Source: Lepraria neglecta (taxonomy: Eukaryota; Ascomycota; Lecanoromycetes; Lecanorales; Stereocaulaceae). From it: a stretch of DNA of 64,000 bases. Position numbers and translations under genes: made by a program. The notes under the pieces are model-generated. The model was not told the DNA's origin. It saw only the letters and a list, made by a program, of their open reading frames with translations, and ran no database searches. Shown here piece after piece: positions 22,608 to 34,303 of this stretch; the stretch's first letter is position 1, and every line of letters begins with the position of its first letter. The stretch is from assembly GCA_033220425.1 (NCBI GenBank), contig CM065650.1:4650001-4714000 (forward strand), in the 5' to 3' direction.

Positions 22608-25600
22608 ATGACGGCTCAATTGCTCACCTCGGAGCTATCAACTCTGGTCCAAGAGTCGAAGAGAAAGAATCCAGATCTGAGAGCCGCTGCCGAAAAATCT
22701 TTGAATGACTTGAAAAGCCTTCCACGGACATCTGAAGCTCAAATCGCAGCAGGTCTGTGTCTATCATGCCAGATATGGAGCAATGGCTGACCTTGAAAGA
22801 GATTTGAAAAGTCGATCAGGCTTCGTAAAGCCGTTCCTGCTCGCCTGTGGTACACGAAATCCTAAATTCGCCGGAAGCGGGATCGTTGGTCTCCAGCGAT
22901 TAGTCGTCTCCAATGCCTTGCCGAAAGAGACCTTGACGGAGGTCCTGGAGGCTTTCCGAGAATGCTCGACTTTAGCCCTTGACATTCAGCTCAAGGTGCT
23001 ACAGGCACTTCCATCACTTCTTCAGAACTACGCAGCTAGCTTGACTGGGAAGTTGCTAGTAAACGCGTTCCAAGTATGTTTTCTGTTGTATAGCAGTAAG
23101 ACAGTTGTAGTCTCGAACACCGCTGCAGCAGCCCTACAGCAGCTTGTCAATTCTATCTTCGAAAAGGCTACATTGGACGACGAGGGCCAGTCGACAGATG
23201 TGCCTGCTGTGGAGGTTCCGATTGGCGATGGAACCGTATCGATATATGGCGCTGCCCTGGACGCACATCATGTGCTGGATGACATTTGCCTCCTAACAGA
23301 TGGACAGAAACCAGGGTTTTTAGTCACAGCTTCTCTTGCGCAGAATTTTGGTCTCGAGCTAATAGAGTCTATATTGGCAAATCATGCCGATACTGTCATG
23401 GCCCATCCAGAGCAAATCCATGTATTACGCCAGCGCTTGATGCCATTGATCATCAAGATCTTATCAGAACGGGCAAGCTTCTCCACCACAGTCCGCACAA
23501 TGCGGCTTCTGCAAATGGTGCTAAGCCGTCTACTCTTTGCACTTGCCGAGGAATGCGAAATGGCTTTGAGCCTGCTAAATCATATGCTTGACGCGGACGC
23601 TGCAACTTTATGGAAGCGAGCGTTGAGTCTGGAGGTATTTCGGAATATACATTCCGAGTCTGCACTTGTCAGAAGTATATACGCCCATTATGACCAAGCA
23701 GACGAGAAGAGGAATATTGTGAGGGATCACTTAGGCAGCCTTGTACGCCTAGCATCTGAGAAGCCGGCAGTTATCGGTCTTGGCCAACAATCCTCGATAC
23801 CATCATCCGTGGGACCGGATGACACTTCTGGAGAGCAAGCCGCCGTTCAAGCAGGGGGCCTTGTCGGGAGCATTGGAGCGTCCGTCACCATGACAGATAC
23901 CAACAGGTCTGGCATAAGTACTCAGTGGAGCATGATCAGAACACCATGCATCGAGCAGCTTGACAAGTCAGAGCCTCCGAACCTGCCAGCAACGTACGTC
24001 TACAGCCTTGCTCTAACTTGCATCACAAGATTCTCTGAAGGTCTCGCGCGCTTTCTTCTTCCATTTACAGTACCAGTTGAGACCAAATCAAAGCGAAAGC
24101 AGTCTATCATAAAGGAGACTGATGGCCGAGATAATATCGATGGTTCTACGGGAAAGACGCTTCAGAGACACCAGCCTTTCGGCGGCCGAAGACCGCCCGT
24201 CAATCCTCTCAGTCTCAAAGAACATGTACTCTACGGTCAGATAACGACTTCCGGTCATATGGTAGACCATTGCTGGCCAGCACTGCTCGCAGCATCCTCT
24301 ACATACCTCAATGCAACTTTGGACTCCGAAAATTACCATGCTTTGATCCGATCCTTCCAGAAGTTCACCCAAATCGCTGGCCTCCTTGACCTGGCAACTC
24401 CTCGAGATGCGTTTCTTACGACGCTTGGGAAACACGCAGTACCAGCAATGAACAGCAGCTCAATAACCCGTTACACCAACGGGCGAGATTCTGGACTTCG
24501 TGAAGAGTTTACCGACAGCGATCGTGAATCAAGCCCAGTCACAAGCATTCGTGGACAATCCACAGATTTGGCAATGCCAACGATGAATACTAGACACCTT
24601 CTCTGCTTACGAGCTCTGCTCAATTTGGGTATTGCCTTGGGACCAGTCTTGAAGAAGTCCTGGACAATCATCCTGGAAACTCTTCTCCAGGCAGACCTGA
24701 TTCTATCCGTCTCTGGACCGGCAGGCCGGAAGCAGATCAAACGTTCAACAAGTAAAGCGGAGAGCGATGCTGCAGCGGAAAGGGCAGACGGCGCCGAAGA
24801 TCTCGGCCTGGAGGTTACCGCTGCTGAGACTGCTGCGTCAAGACTTTTCGAAAGCACCGCGGACTTGCCAAGCGATGCCTTTCTCGACTTTGTGAAATGC
24901 CTCTGCTTACTGCTACACGTTGAGATGCCCATGCAAGAATTGAGAGACGGATTGCTATCACCAAAACCAGCAGCAAAAAGGCATCAAAAAGTGAGAAGTG
25001 TGTCTGGTGTTCCTATGGAAGGAGGTGCTCTTGGCCAAAGTAATGGATTTGTAGTTGACAAATTGGACGACATAATCCATAGCAACGTTGCACGAATGCA
25101 GCGACCAGAGACGTCAGAAACTGGGTGGAGTTACCTTCTAGAGGTACTCACTGGCGTTCTCAGCTCGAACAAGGCACAACCAGAGGTTCGTATCAAAGCG
25201 GCTAATACACTTAATGGCTTAATAGCTTCAGTCGCCGTCTCGGATGAGTCGTTATTGCCAAAGGAACGTGATACTGTTTGGGATCGAAGCTTGTATGCTC
25301 TACAAAATCAAGTTTCGGCGCTGTATGAGTTCCGGTCACAGGGTACAACGTCTTCGCGGAGTTGTGAAATTGAGATTCATCGAATGGCCCTAGAAGCTCT
25401 GAAATCAATACTCGAGCATTGTGGAGATTCTTTGGATACTGGATGGAAGAGCGTTCTTGCCATGATCAAGAGTGTCTTTGATGAGTCGACATCAACAGGT
25501 GTTCAAAGCGACGATATGCCCTCTCCTCGTAGCAACTTACCACAGCTCGTTAGATCTGCTTTCGGGTCGTTGCAACTCATTTGCTCGGATTTCCTCGCCT

Positions 25601-27787
25601 CCGTCCCGTCTTCCCATCTTTTACCCCTTTTAGACACGCTGTATTACTACTGCGCCCAAAACCTAGACTTGAACATCTCTCTCACGGTAAGTTATCCCAA
25701 AGCCAAGTTGCTCCCATTTAGATACTCATGGTACCCGACAGACAGCAACTCTCTTCCGAAACGCCTCGGACTTCCTGCAACGTAATGGCGAGAGCATCGA
25801 TTTTGAGTTCCTCGAATCGCAACACCCATCGAATATGGATCTGACAAGATGGGCACCGGCGGAAGATATCAAGAAATCGACGATGGCGATGTGGTTATAT
25901 CTCCTGCATCGGTTGATGCTATTGTCAATGGACCGCAGGCTAGAAGTACGGCACAGTAAGTGTATTGGCGTTCAGCTAAAAGAAATTGGCTAATATCTTG
26001 ATCATTTAGGTGCTTTACATACGCTGTTCAGGATCTTTGATGCATCTAGTGATCAACTCACAGTTTCAGCCTTGCAAGTCTGCTTCAATACCGTTCTCAT
26101 CAAAATACTCGAGGCCAATGCAAAGCAACATCTTGCATCAGAGGGCCCAGAAGCATCGGGTACTAAAGAAGACGCAACACAAGGTTGGAATGAAACAGCA
26201 ATAGTTGAGGTTGAGGGCATAGCAAATCTGTTCTCGCAATGGCTTGATACACACAAGGGAAACAGAGTTGTCATAGCAATGTGCGAAGATCTGTTTGAGC
26301 GCTACACGCTGTTCTTGAAACGGCATGTCCTAAATGTCAGCAATACTGTCTTTACTGGTGTGACCAAAATACTTGCGGAGGTTGAGAATTCCGAAAGTGC
26401 CGACAAGTCCCTTCTTCTCAACAAGGCGTGGGGATTGTGGAAGGATGCTAATCCAGCTTCTCACGCCGACAATTCGAAGAGAAGGACTGGCAACCAGGAC
26501 GCGCTGACCGCTTATCTGCACTGCCTTCGTGAGTTACTGCGCCTATTTTCCCAGGAGCTTCGATTTGAGCAAACACAAACGATACTGAAACAATTGCGCG
26601 TATGCGTTGTCGAGTCTACTGCTACGGCGTATAGCGTGGATGTTGACCGTATGACGCCTGTCCAGGGGATGGTATTGGAAGGGATAAAATCGATCCCTAG
26701 CAATATCCCAGAGATCATACCAGAGCTTGTTCAATCTATCAATGGGCTGGCCACCTTAGCTTATGAGCAAGAAAGCGATCCCTTGGGTAAAAAGCAGACA
26801 TACATAGCTCTCTCAAAAGCTGCGATGAGCCTGCTTGATTCGTGCATCATCAGCCATATTAGAAGCCCCGGCCTCGATCTCATAGGGATAGTCTCTGAGG
26901 CAGTTAATGCCCTGGCAATACCGATACACCTCAAGTACAACTGGAAGCCAGAAGGCAAGGATCCTTCGCCATGGTCGAAGGCTACAACGACGGCGCTGTC
27001 GATTCTGGAAGCCTGTATGCCGGCCATACAAGCTTCTCATTATGCCAAACAAGATAATCCGCAACTTTGGGAGAGTATTGTCAGGATAAGCGATGGGATT
27101 GTTGCAGCTAACTATGATGCGTGCACTAATTTGGCGGACATACCCAAAGATCAAGAATCTAACATCGAATTCTTTTCAAGGATACGAAAGCTCGTCATTC
27201 CTACCCTTGGGTCGCCCTCGATTCCGGACACAGTAAGACGGAAGTACGCAGAATCCATATTTAAGAACTCCATCATCCATGAACCGCACCCAGATGATCT
27301 CGCCAGACCTGGCCAAGAGCTTCTAGAAGGCCTTCGAAGCACTCACATCGGCCGCGTCAACGATCTCCCGCCATCTCCTCGATCAAAAATGTGCTATCTA
27401 CTTCTCGATGAGCTCTTCAGCCTTGTCGCCGTCCATGACGGCTCACCCGAGCGAATACGACTCGCACAAGCAGCTGCTCCTTACCTCATCCTTCGTGCAG
27501 GTCTCACACTGAAGGCGTACGTCATGGATCATCCGCTACGTGGGCGCATGCCTCAGCCATGGTCACAGAAGAAAGAGATGCTGTATATTTTACGCAAGCT
27601 GATAGAGTTGGACTCTGAGCCGAAAGCTATTCCTGCGGCGCCGGGGATCACGTCGGAGCATAAGAAGCATTTGCATAGGCTTTATCCGCTAGTTCTGAGG
27701 GCTTTGAAGGCTGCTTGGAGGGATGAGGAGATGATGAGTGCGTTGCAAGAGGTTCTTGATGCTGTGGGTGATGATTTCGGTATCTAA
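22608..27787 (+). CDS. MON2: Mon2, large ARF-GEF-related scaffold of Golgi and endosomes
   Basis: Four exons (22608-22752, 22802-25686, 25742-25955, 26010-27787) give 1673 residues, close to the about 1640 of yeast Mon2. The protein resembles large ARF exchange factors but lacks a Sec7 domain; it acts in Golgi-endosome traffic together with Dop1 and Neo1. Family landmarks: the N-terminal DCB-like region MTAQLLTSELSTLVQES, FLLACGTRNPKFAGSGIVGL and LEAFRECSTLALDIQLKVLQ, then LALTCITRFSEGLARFLLP in the HUS-like part, and ATLFRNASDFLQ and DRRLEVRHSALHTLFRIFDA further on, ending in LEVLDAVG-like QEVLDAVGDDFGI. The first exon is short; its acceptor (GAG at 22799-22801) is unusual but keeps the conserved frame. 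I see no stop or frameshift. Confidence 0.93.
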
Positions 27788-27941
27788 TCTAGCTTGTTCA
27801 TAGCCTGTTGAATGGCTTCATAGACGTTCTATAAATGACATTGCAGAATAGCGTACTTGCTTTGAAGGGCTATTACAAGTATTGATGCAAAGGTAGAAGT
27901 GAATGTCCAGTCATGCTCTCATCAAAGCTATCAAAAGCCAG

Positions 27942-28306
27942 CTACTTGAAGTCAACGTGTCTGATGGTTCCATCTTCCGCGAGATGAATGTTCATTCTAG
28001 TCTTTTGTCAGATTTCTCTCGCTCTCCCTGGACTGTGACCAGAGACTAAAGGCACATACCTATCAGGATTGAAGTCTTGCGTAGTCATAGATCCGGGCTC
28101 AAGCACTCTATGCTCCTTTGGTAGATCTTGTTTTGCGAAGCTCTTGATATCTACAGTCAGCATACGCAGTATCTTCAGCCACCATCAGTTTAACCCACCG
28201 TAGCGTCGCTAGACCCGTCAGTGATCTTCTTGCCAACAAGCTTGTTCATCCACTCTTCTTGCTGGTTGCCGGAACCACCCATCATTCCTGGTACGACGAG
28301 AGGCAT
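27942..28306 (-). CDS. Small peptidase inhibitor of family I78
   Basis: Three short exons (28306-28199, 28142-28060, 27996-27942) give 81 residues. The first exon reads MPLVVPGMMGGSGNQQEEWM and KLVGKKI; the second and third carry FAKQDLPKEHRVLEPGSM and DFNPDRMNIHLAEDGTIRHV, matching the I78 inhibitor fold in which the H-R-V loop contacts subtilisin-type or elastase-type serine peptidases. There is no signal peptide, so it is probably cytosolic or vacuole-associated like other fungal members. The exons are too short to stand out as open frames, so the gene was found by splicing by eye. It is head-to-head with the Pro/Gln-rich gene starting at 28604. Confidence 0.85.
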
Positions 28307-28540
28307 GGTGGCTTAGAAATACGTGTTCTGGTAAAATAAAGAAGCAGTGTACTATAATAGGATCGTGTACGTTGGTTTTGCGAAGCAAGGAAATGATACT
28401 GGGCAGTTCGTAAAGTAAATAGTGGAGCCTGATAGTGGGGTCAGAAGGTTCGCTCCGCCCCGCTCCATGACGTTGAGACGCATACGAAACCAAAATTCAT
28501 TGACGCGTCACATCAGATCGACATTTCTTACGTCTTGGGA

Positions 28541-28547
28541 TATAAAA
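28541..28547 (+). promoter_or_regulatory. TATA-like box
   Basis: TATAAAA lies 57-63 bases before ATG 28604 in the divergent spacer shared with the I78 inhibitor gene. Confidence 0.4.
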
Positions 28548-28603
28548 ATGGATCTTGATCCTATCGACACTCGCAACTTACCAAAGAGACAATTGAGTTG
28601 GAG

Positions 28604-30235
28604 ATGTCTTACGATCCGAATACACCACTTCCGGGCCAAGGTGCCCCATCGTCTGGCTACCAGATAGGCATTGGAGCTCCGAGCAATCAGCAGTATCTAC
28701 AACAACAAGAAGCAGCACATGGTGCGACCTCGACCGGAGGTCCGCCCCAGCAGCAGTATGCACCCCAAGGAGCGCCTGGCTCATACACTCCTGCGCCGAG
28801 CTACAACCAAGGAGCCTCGAACATGCCCTCTCAAGCGCCGCAGCAGTATCCACCACCTCCCGCTCAAGCTGGACAGCAATATCCTCCTCCACAGGCTCAG
28901 CATGCTCCAGGGAGCTCCGGAGTTCTCGGACAGGATCAGCAGTATTATCCCTCACCACCCACTCAGCGACCCCAAGGAGCTCCGTTGTCTGGACAAGACC
29001 CTCAACAGTATCCTCCAACCCCCGCTGGACCCCAATCCACCTCAGGAGCTGCACAGCCCCCTGGACAGACTTCCCACCAATATTACCCACCGCTACCCAC
29101 AACCATGACAACAGCGAGCGAAGCCTATCCAGTTCCACCAAAGAGGCACAGCGCCAATTTCGGCGACGACGACCCTTCGAACCCCATTCATTATACTCGT
29201 GATCCTCACAAGCTAGTCGCATATCTCGTACCTTTCCCGAAACCATTCATTAAGGGCGTCGATTCTTCAAGAATCCCAGACCGTTTCCTCATCTACACAC
29301 CGCCACCACCTCCGCTCTTGGCCCCTAAAGAAGGTGAAAAAGAGGATAAGCTGCATAAGGTGCAACGTAAATGGCAAGAAGAAGTCCGCGCGGCCAAGGC
29401 CAGTGATGCAAAAGTTGCTAGTTGGAAGGGCGTTAAGAGCCGAGCTACCAAGGGCATTAGCTATGTTATGTCCAAGACAACGACGTCGAACCTCGACTTC
29501 GTGAATCGAATTCCAGGGGCGAAGGCCGATCCTCAGGACAAGTACGCTGAGGATGGTGTTGTTGAGGGAGATACTACCAAGAAGACTGTCGGTCTTGAGG
29601 AGATGGTCCTGGTTTATCCGTCCTCCTATGGAGCAAGCCCAGACCAGGTGAAAGCAGAATTCATCAACACCATGATGCGAACGAAGTCGAAGGCACAACG
29701 TGACGCTATCATTGCTACAGGTCTACTACCAGTCTCAGGAGCCATCGATCTCATGGCGACTCTGATTTGGCCATTTGGTGGACTTCTTGAAGTTGATAGT
29801 GTTTGGGCATACTCATCAATCCGAGGAGCCAAGACCGCCAGATCTGTCACCAAACGATTGGCTTCCTCAACTCAATCCGGTAGCACCCAAGACCAGACCG
29901 AGGAGCAAGAGATGGCAGGCGACAAGCTCCGCCTGAACTTCATGCAATCGCCGCGCCTGGAGGTCCTGCAACGCTACCTCGTCACCAAATGCCGGGAGTA
30001 TGACCATAAACACTTCCCCAACACCGAAGTCGCGCCGTCGGAAGGAGATGTACTTGCGGCAATTGGTTGGGCGCCTAGCCAGACTGGCAATATACAGAAA
30101 AATTGGGAAGACGAGCAGTGGGAGACTGAAGAAGTGAAAGCTGACATGCGGTTGACATTGGGGAAAGCTGCTAAAGAGTGGGATAAGTGGTGTAAGGCGT
30201 TTGCGAAGGATCCGGAGAAGGCTTTGAAGAAGTGA
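28604..30235 (+). CDS. Pro/Gln-rich conserved fungal protein of unknown function
   Basis: A single exon encodes 543 residues from ATG 28604 (MSYDPNTPLPGQG). The first 190 residues are low-complexity with repeated QQYPP/QQYYP motifs spaced by GQ and PQG runs. The rest is globular: LVAYLVPFPKPFIKGVDSSR, DRFLIYTPPPPPLLAPKEGE, a coiled charged helix, FVNRIPGAKADP, an acidic stretch, and a helical part that includes LLPVSGAIDLMATLIWPFGG, which is hydrophobic but short for a membrane hairpin. The C-terminus is lysine- and tryptophan-rich (KEWDKWCKAFAKDPEKALKK). The type is common in Pezizomycotina but I cannot name a function. The low-complexity head and folded body suggest a cytosolic scaffold or condensate component (inference). 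Confidence 0.8.
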   Translation: MSYDPNTPLPGQGAPSSGYQIGIGAPSNQQYLQQQEAAHGATSTGGPPQQQYAPQGAPGSYTPAPSYNQGASNMPSQAPQQYPPPPAQAGQQYPPPQAQHAPGSSGVLGQDQQYYPSPPTQRPQGAPLSGQDPQQYPPTPAGPQSTSGAAQPPGQTSHQYYPPLPTTMTTASEAYPVPPKRHSANFGDDDPSNPIHYTRDPHKLVAYLVPFPKPFIKGVDSSRIPDRFLIYTPPPPPLLAPKEGEKEDKLHKVQRKWQEEVRAAKASDAKVASWKGVKSRATKGISYVMSKTTTSNLDFVNRIPGAKADPQDKYAEDGVVEGDTTKKTVGLEEMVLVYPSSYGASPDQVKAEFINTMMRTKSKAQRDAIIATGLLPVSGAIDLMATLIWPFGGLLEVDSVWAYSSIRGAKTARSVTKRLASSTQSGSTQDQTEEQEMAGDKLRLNFMQSPRLEVLQRYLVTKCREYDHKHFPNTEVAPSEGDVLAAIGWAPSQTGNIQKNWEDEQWETEEVKADMRLTLGKAAKEWDKWCKAFAKDPEKALKK

Positions 30236-30532
30236 TGAGATAGATGATGAGATAGATTCAAAGCGTTTATGATGGCTCGTATGATTTATGCGTTGTACAG
30301 AAGAATGTAATGACTTTGGGGACCAATAGAATCACAGACCCGAGGCGCTAGTTTTCGCTGCACCCTCCACTCGGGCTTTCCTTGTGCTCCTTCACCTACC
30401 ATTTGCAACTGCAACCCTCGAAACACCCATTTGCAGCTCCCACAGTAATTTCAACCCTGAGTGGGGTTTGAGTTGTCCTCATAGGAGCTAAGCCTGCGTA
30501 AGGCACCAATATTCTGAGCTACCGGCCACGAG
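30236..30532. other. Intergenic spacer
   Basis: About 300 bases. It serves as 3' flank of the Pro/Gln-rich gene and promoter of the NIP30-family gene. I see nothing distinctive. Confidence 0.5.
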
Positions 30533-31373
30533 ATGTCTTCCCGATTCGTCTCCGGTGGAACAACCGATAACCCCATAGAGCGAGACGACGAATGGCTTAA
30601 AGCCCAACAAGAAATCGAAGCCAATCGTCGCAGAAAGCAGGAGGAAAGCCAGCAGGAAGGTGGGAAGACGCTGTACGAGGTCTTGCAGAGCAATAAAGGT
30701 GACTATACAGTACCCCACCTGCTGTTGTTCTATCACGGTACTGGCCGTTGAATGGAGTTGCTGACATGTCAGTGTTCTTCTCCACCATCTAGCCGTCAAA
30801 CAAGAAGCCTTCGAAGAATCTATAAAGCTCAAAAACCAGTTTCGCAACCTTGACGAAGACGAGATCGAGTTCCTAGACTCGGTACTTGAATCTACGAGGG
30901 CGAAAGAGGAGGCTGTGAAGAGGGAGACTACAGAGCAGTTGGACCTGTTCCGACGACAGCAAGAGCAGGCTGATAAAGCGTTGCTTGAAGAGGGTGGGGA
31001 CCAGGAGGAGGGCAAGGCGGGGAGTCCTACGGCTGGGGAGAGCCAGTGGGCTGTTAATGCGAGAAAGAGGAAGAGGGCTAAGGAGAAGGAGGGGCTGAAG
31101 GGGGTGAAGATACGAAAGTCTTCCACGAGTGAGGGCCTGGACAGACGTGAGAGCGCTTCTCAGGAACCAGAGAAAGCAGGAGCTGTCCCCTCCACAACAG
31201 ACATCAAGGAGAAGGAAGGAGCTCTACAAGCTCCAAAGGGAAAGGCAACTGCCGTCACACCTGTGTCTCCTGTAAAACCTAGCAAGGCTTCAGCAGCGAC
31301 TTCTTCAAACCCAGAGCTGCCTAAGTCGGGAGGGTTAGATCTGGCAGGTTATAGCTCTGATGAGGACGATTAG
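30533..31373 (+). CDS. NIP30/FAM192A-family nuclear protein
   Basis: Two exons (30533-30698 and 30793-31373) give 248 residues. The N-terminal domain follows the NIP30 pattern: DDEWLKAQQEIEANRRRKQE, GKTLYEVLQSNK, then after the intron AFEESIKLKNQFRNLDEDEI and EFLDSVLEST. The human member (FAM192A/PSME3IP1) binds the proteasome activator PA28-gamma in the nucleus; whether fungi keep this is unknown, since they lack or vary in that partner. The second half is lysine-, glutamate- and serine-rich with a likely nuclear signal (NARKRKRAKEKEG) and ends in the acidic GYSSDEDD, which matches the acidic tail seen in the family. Size and intron position are ordinary. Confidence 0.85.
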
Positions 31374-31728
31374 ATGGGTCACTGATTGAATCGCACGGCC
31401 GCCCACGAGCTCTGCTGCATAGTGTCTTCGATACCCAAGATGTGTGTTTGTGTTTAGCGGCATTACGATTAATGTTTGCCAATCATCGACTTGCATCCAG
31501 AGATTCGAGGTTTGGGTGGCGGCTGTTTGCCAGTGTGAAGGGCCATCATCGGCCCGCACTGAGTGAATCATTGTTGCAACTCCGGGCTTTCAACCTTTGC
31601 TTTTTGTTGATCCTCGGGCTTTCAACCTTCAAATCCTGCAGTGTGTGAAATGACAAAGCGACCACAAAACAAAGACTCGGCTTGCACACAATACATTGTC
31701 TTGCGACTAAGATATTACGCCGTTCAAA
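31374..31728. other. Intergenic spacer
   Basis: About 355 bases between two genes on the same strand. I see no gene or repeat. Confidence 0.5.
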
Positions 31729-34085
31729 ATGGCGAGCGTCTGTGTCCTTCACAATAATCCAGCAGCCCTTGGCACGATCGACCAACCGCACTGTCAACAC
31801 TTTCAGGTGCTCGGTCATCGACGCGCTTCCTCGATCCCACAACGTTCACGCTTCATGAATCGTCTCGGAGGGGTAGTCGAAGGGGGTATATACGGATCAG
31901 CGACGGCGACCATAGCATCTAATTACACTCGACGCCAGCCGCGCTATCAATTTGGGGTGAATGACTGTGATTCATCATCTTCCGAGGACAACAATGGCAG
32001 GCCTAGCAGGCAGGCTGCGAGCCGTGAACTGCAAGCTTATGAAGATACTGTACCAAAATCGAAATTTGCACCTCAACTTGATGCAGAAGTGGAGTCTCTC
32101 ATTAGTAGGATCAACGAGAATGTGGTAATCATGAATAGGGCGATTCAAAATCCCCTATGCCTCGAAGTACCCAAAGGCTACCTCATGGAGGCTGCAGTAT
32201 CCGCCAGGTCATTCTATCAGACGAGAGCGGAGGTTAGGACACATGCCAAGAAGCGAAAACGAGAATTGGGAACACTTCCAAAGAAGCTCCGGTATGACAG
32301 ACAACAGGAAAGACACGGATTCCAAGCCCAGGAGGTGAACTTGAAGGGTGCGGTGCATCTCGATGATTGCAGACCCTCAAACCTTACCATTGATATCCAC
32401 CCACTTTTTGACCGATCTTGCTTCGACGATACCCCTGACGCAATCTACGATCAGCTGATACCCGCATTGAAGTTGGCCACCATGTTTCTCACACAACCCA
32501 TCTGTATGCAGTTTTGGGTAACTCTAGCTATGGGTTACCGAAGAGAAGATGCTGAGATGAGCGCGCATAACGGCAAACAATGTCAGCGAATTGACAGCCA
32601 TCTCGAACTAACGCAAGGAAGAGCACATGCTATAATCGAGCGCATCATCACATTGGGCAGGTCTAAATTGATTCATTTCAGGTTCAAAAACCGGCTCTCT
32701 AGCAATCGAGGCGGTGCTTGGGGAACCTCTGCTCCTATTTGTGATTATCGAGGGATACAACAGGAGTTCCACGGACAGCAAGGCCCACTCATTCGCTCAA
32801 TTATCAAGCTGCACGCTGACTACTACATTGTTGCGAAGAAGCTGAGCCAGTTGAAGTATCCGGAAGTCTCGCAGAAGCTACGTTTCAGTTTCAATTTCGC
32901 TGTTCTACTTGTGCATGAACTGGTAAGTCGATCTCCATTCCTTCTCCCTAGCCACCCCGAACTTTGCTAATATATCGCTAGGCTCACTCGATCGAAGGAA
33001 TTCACATACGAGGACGAGCTGACCAATGGATAGACTGGCAAACCTTTCGTTTCTACAGAGAAGTATACTGGCTCGGTTGGCAGGACGTTGAGCATGGTTC
33101 CGAATTGGGAAGAGCATGGGAAGAGACCATGTTTGGTGGCGAAATTGGCTTAATCAATAACAGGGCTGATGGCTCACATGGTATTGGTACGAGCGACTGG
33201 CCTCCAAGGGGTAGTCTTGACGACCCCGACAGGAGAATCTGGCATACAGTCTCCATGGAGTACATCGAGCGCATGTTCCAAATGGAGACCTGGCAACGCA
33301 ACTTCAACCTCAAGCAGTGGCGGGTCTTCAATATCGAAAGAGATGGAGCCCCCTCGCTCTACATCAACTCGTTCACTACGATGTCATGGGACGAGGAGCA
33401 GAGGGTTGCCAACGAAGAAATTGCCGACCTCGTTGCTTTGGAAGATGAGCAGCCGGCAAAGAAGAAGCGTCTAACAGGTGAAGGAGAAACTGAAGAACAT
33501 CGACTCGAAGACGACGAAGTTATCGAGCAAGCTGTGCAGGAGCAGGAATTGCAGCGGACACTGCCAGATTATGACAGGCAAGTTCCAATGTTTCGTAACA
33601 CCCGTCGACTGTCCTCAGTCATGCCTGGTGCTCTTCCTGACTCTAAAACTAGGGTTATTCTCTCACCACGGACCCGCAAGCCACGAAGAAGCCGGTATCC
33701 GCGATCTGGAGGGAGTGCTGGGAAGACTCCGTCCTGGCTCAAAGAAGGTCAACGAGAGTTTATGAAAGATCAACGCTCCAAGGATCGTGAGCGGCGCCTC
33801 GCAGACGAACTGACAAGGCAAACCCATGCGCTTGAATGTTCTAAGGTGGAGAAGCTGACTTCTGAACTGATCAAAAAGATCAAGTCGAGGCCTACGGGGC
33901 TTATGGAGAAGCATCGAATGAGGAAGAGAAATGAGCAGATAAATAAACGGGCGGAAGAGAAGAGAAAATTAGAGATGTCTGAGCAGAAACGTGTGCAGGT
34001 CAAGGAGGAGCTGATAGCAGCGTGGAGAAAGTGGGACCAAGACAAAAAAGGTGGCAGCGAGAGCCTGACCCGGAGAAGTAACTGA
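31729..34085 (+). CDS. Predicted HExxH zincin-like protein with charged C-terminal extension
   Basis: Two exons (31729-32922 and 32982-34085) give 765 residues. The only intron falls inside the motif VHELAHSIEG, so HELAH (396-400) is formed by splicing. Downstream come WLGWQDVEHGSELGRAWEE and MFGGEIG; a glutamate here (E439 or E445) is a candidate third zinc ligand. Similar HEL(A/V)H ... E-G-x-x-x-E ... FGG arrangements occur in uncharacterised fungal proteins, so a metallopeptidase-like fold is likely though activity is unproven. The region before it (about 260-395) is helical. From about residue 500 to the end the protein is highly charged and probably coiled-coil (QREFMKDQRSKDRERRLADE, LELEMSEQ-like RKLEMSEQKRVQVKEEL). 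There is no signal peptide, so an intracellular role is likely. Confidence 0.75.
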
Positions 34086-34303
34086 ACCGCCCTGTTGGCT
34101 TCGTGTAAGAGGGTGCTTCAGAGATGTTGGGGTTGTATTGTATTGGATAATGTAACACCAATCGAAAGGGTAATTGGGTATAGGTATAGACGTTGTAATA
34201 ATGCAGTCCACTAAGGATAGCAAGTGCCTCTCTGTATGATTAAGTAGAATCTGCTATCCTAATTGTACAAAGTGGAGGGGAATCAAAGTTTTTCAAGCAC
34301 CAG

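Noticed and set aside
22608-22752. Possibility that MON2 starts at the ATG at 22783 instead of 22608
   Set aside because: The frame from 22608 reads the conserved N-terminal MTAQLLTSELSTLVQES and splices in frame, which the later start would lose.
24471-24932. 153-codon minus-strand frame within MON2
   Set aside because: It is a shadow of the well-supported MON2 exon and has no recognisable protein features.
28578-29246. 222-codon open frame on the minus strand
   Set aside because: It lies opposite the Pro/Gln-rich gene, whose repetitive codons leave the antisense frame open; no domain is visible.
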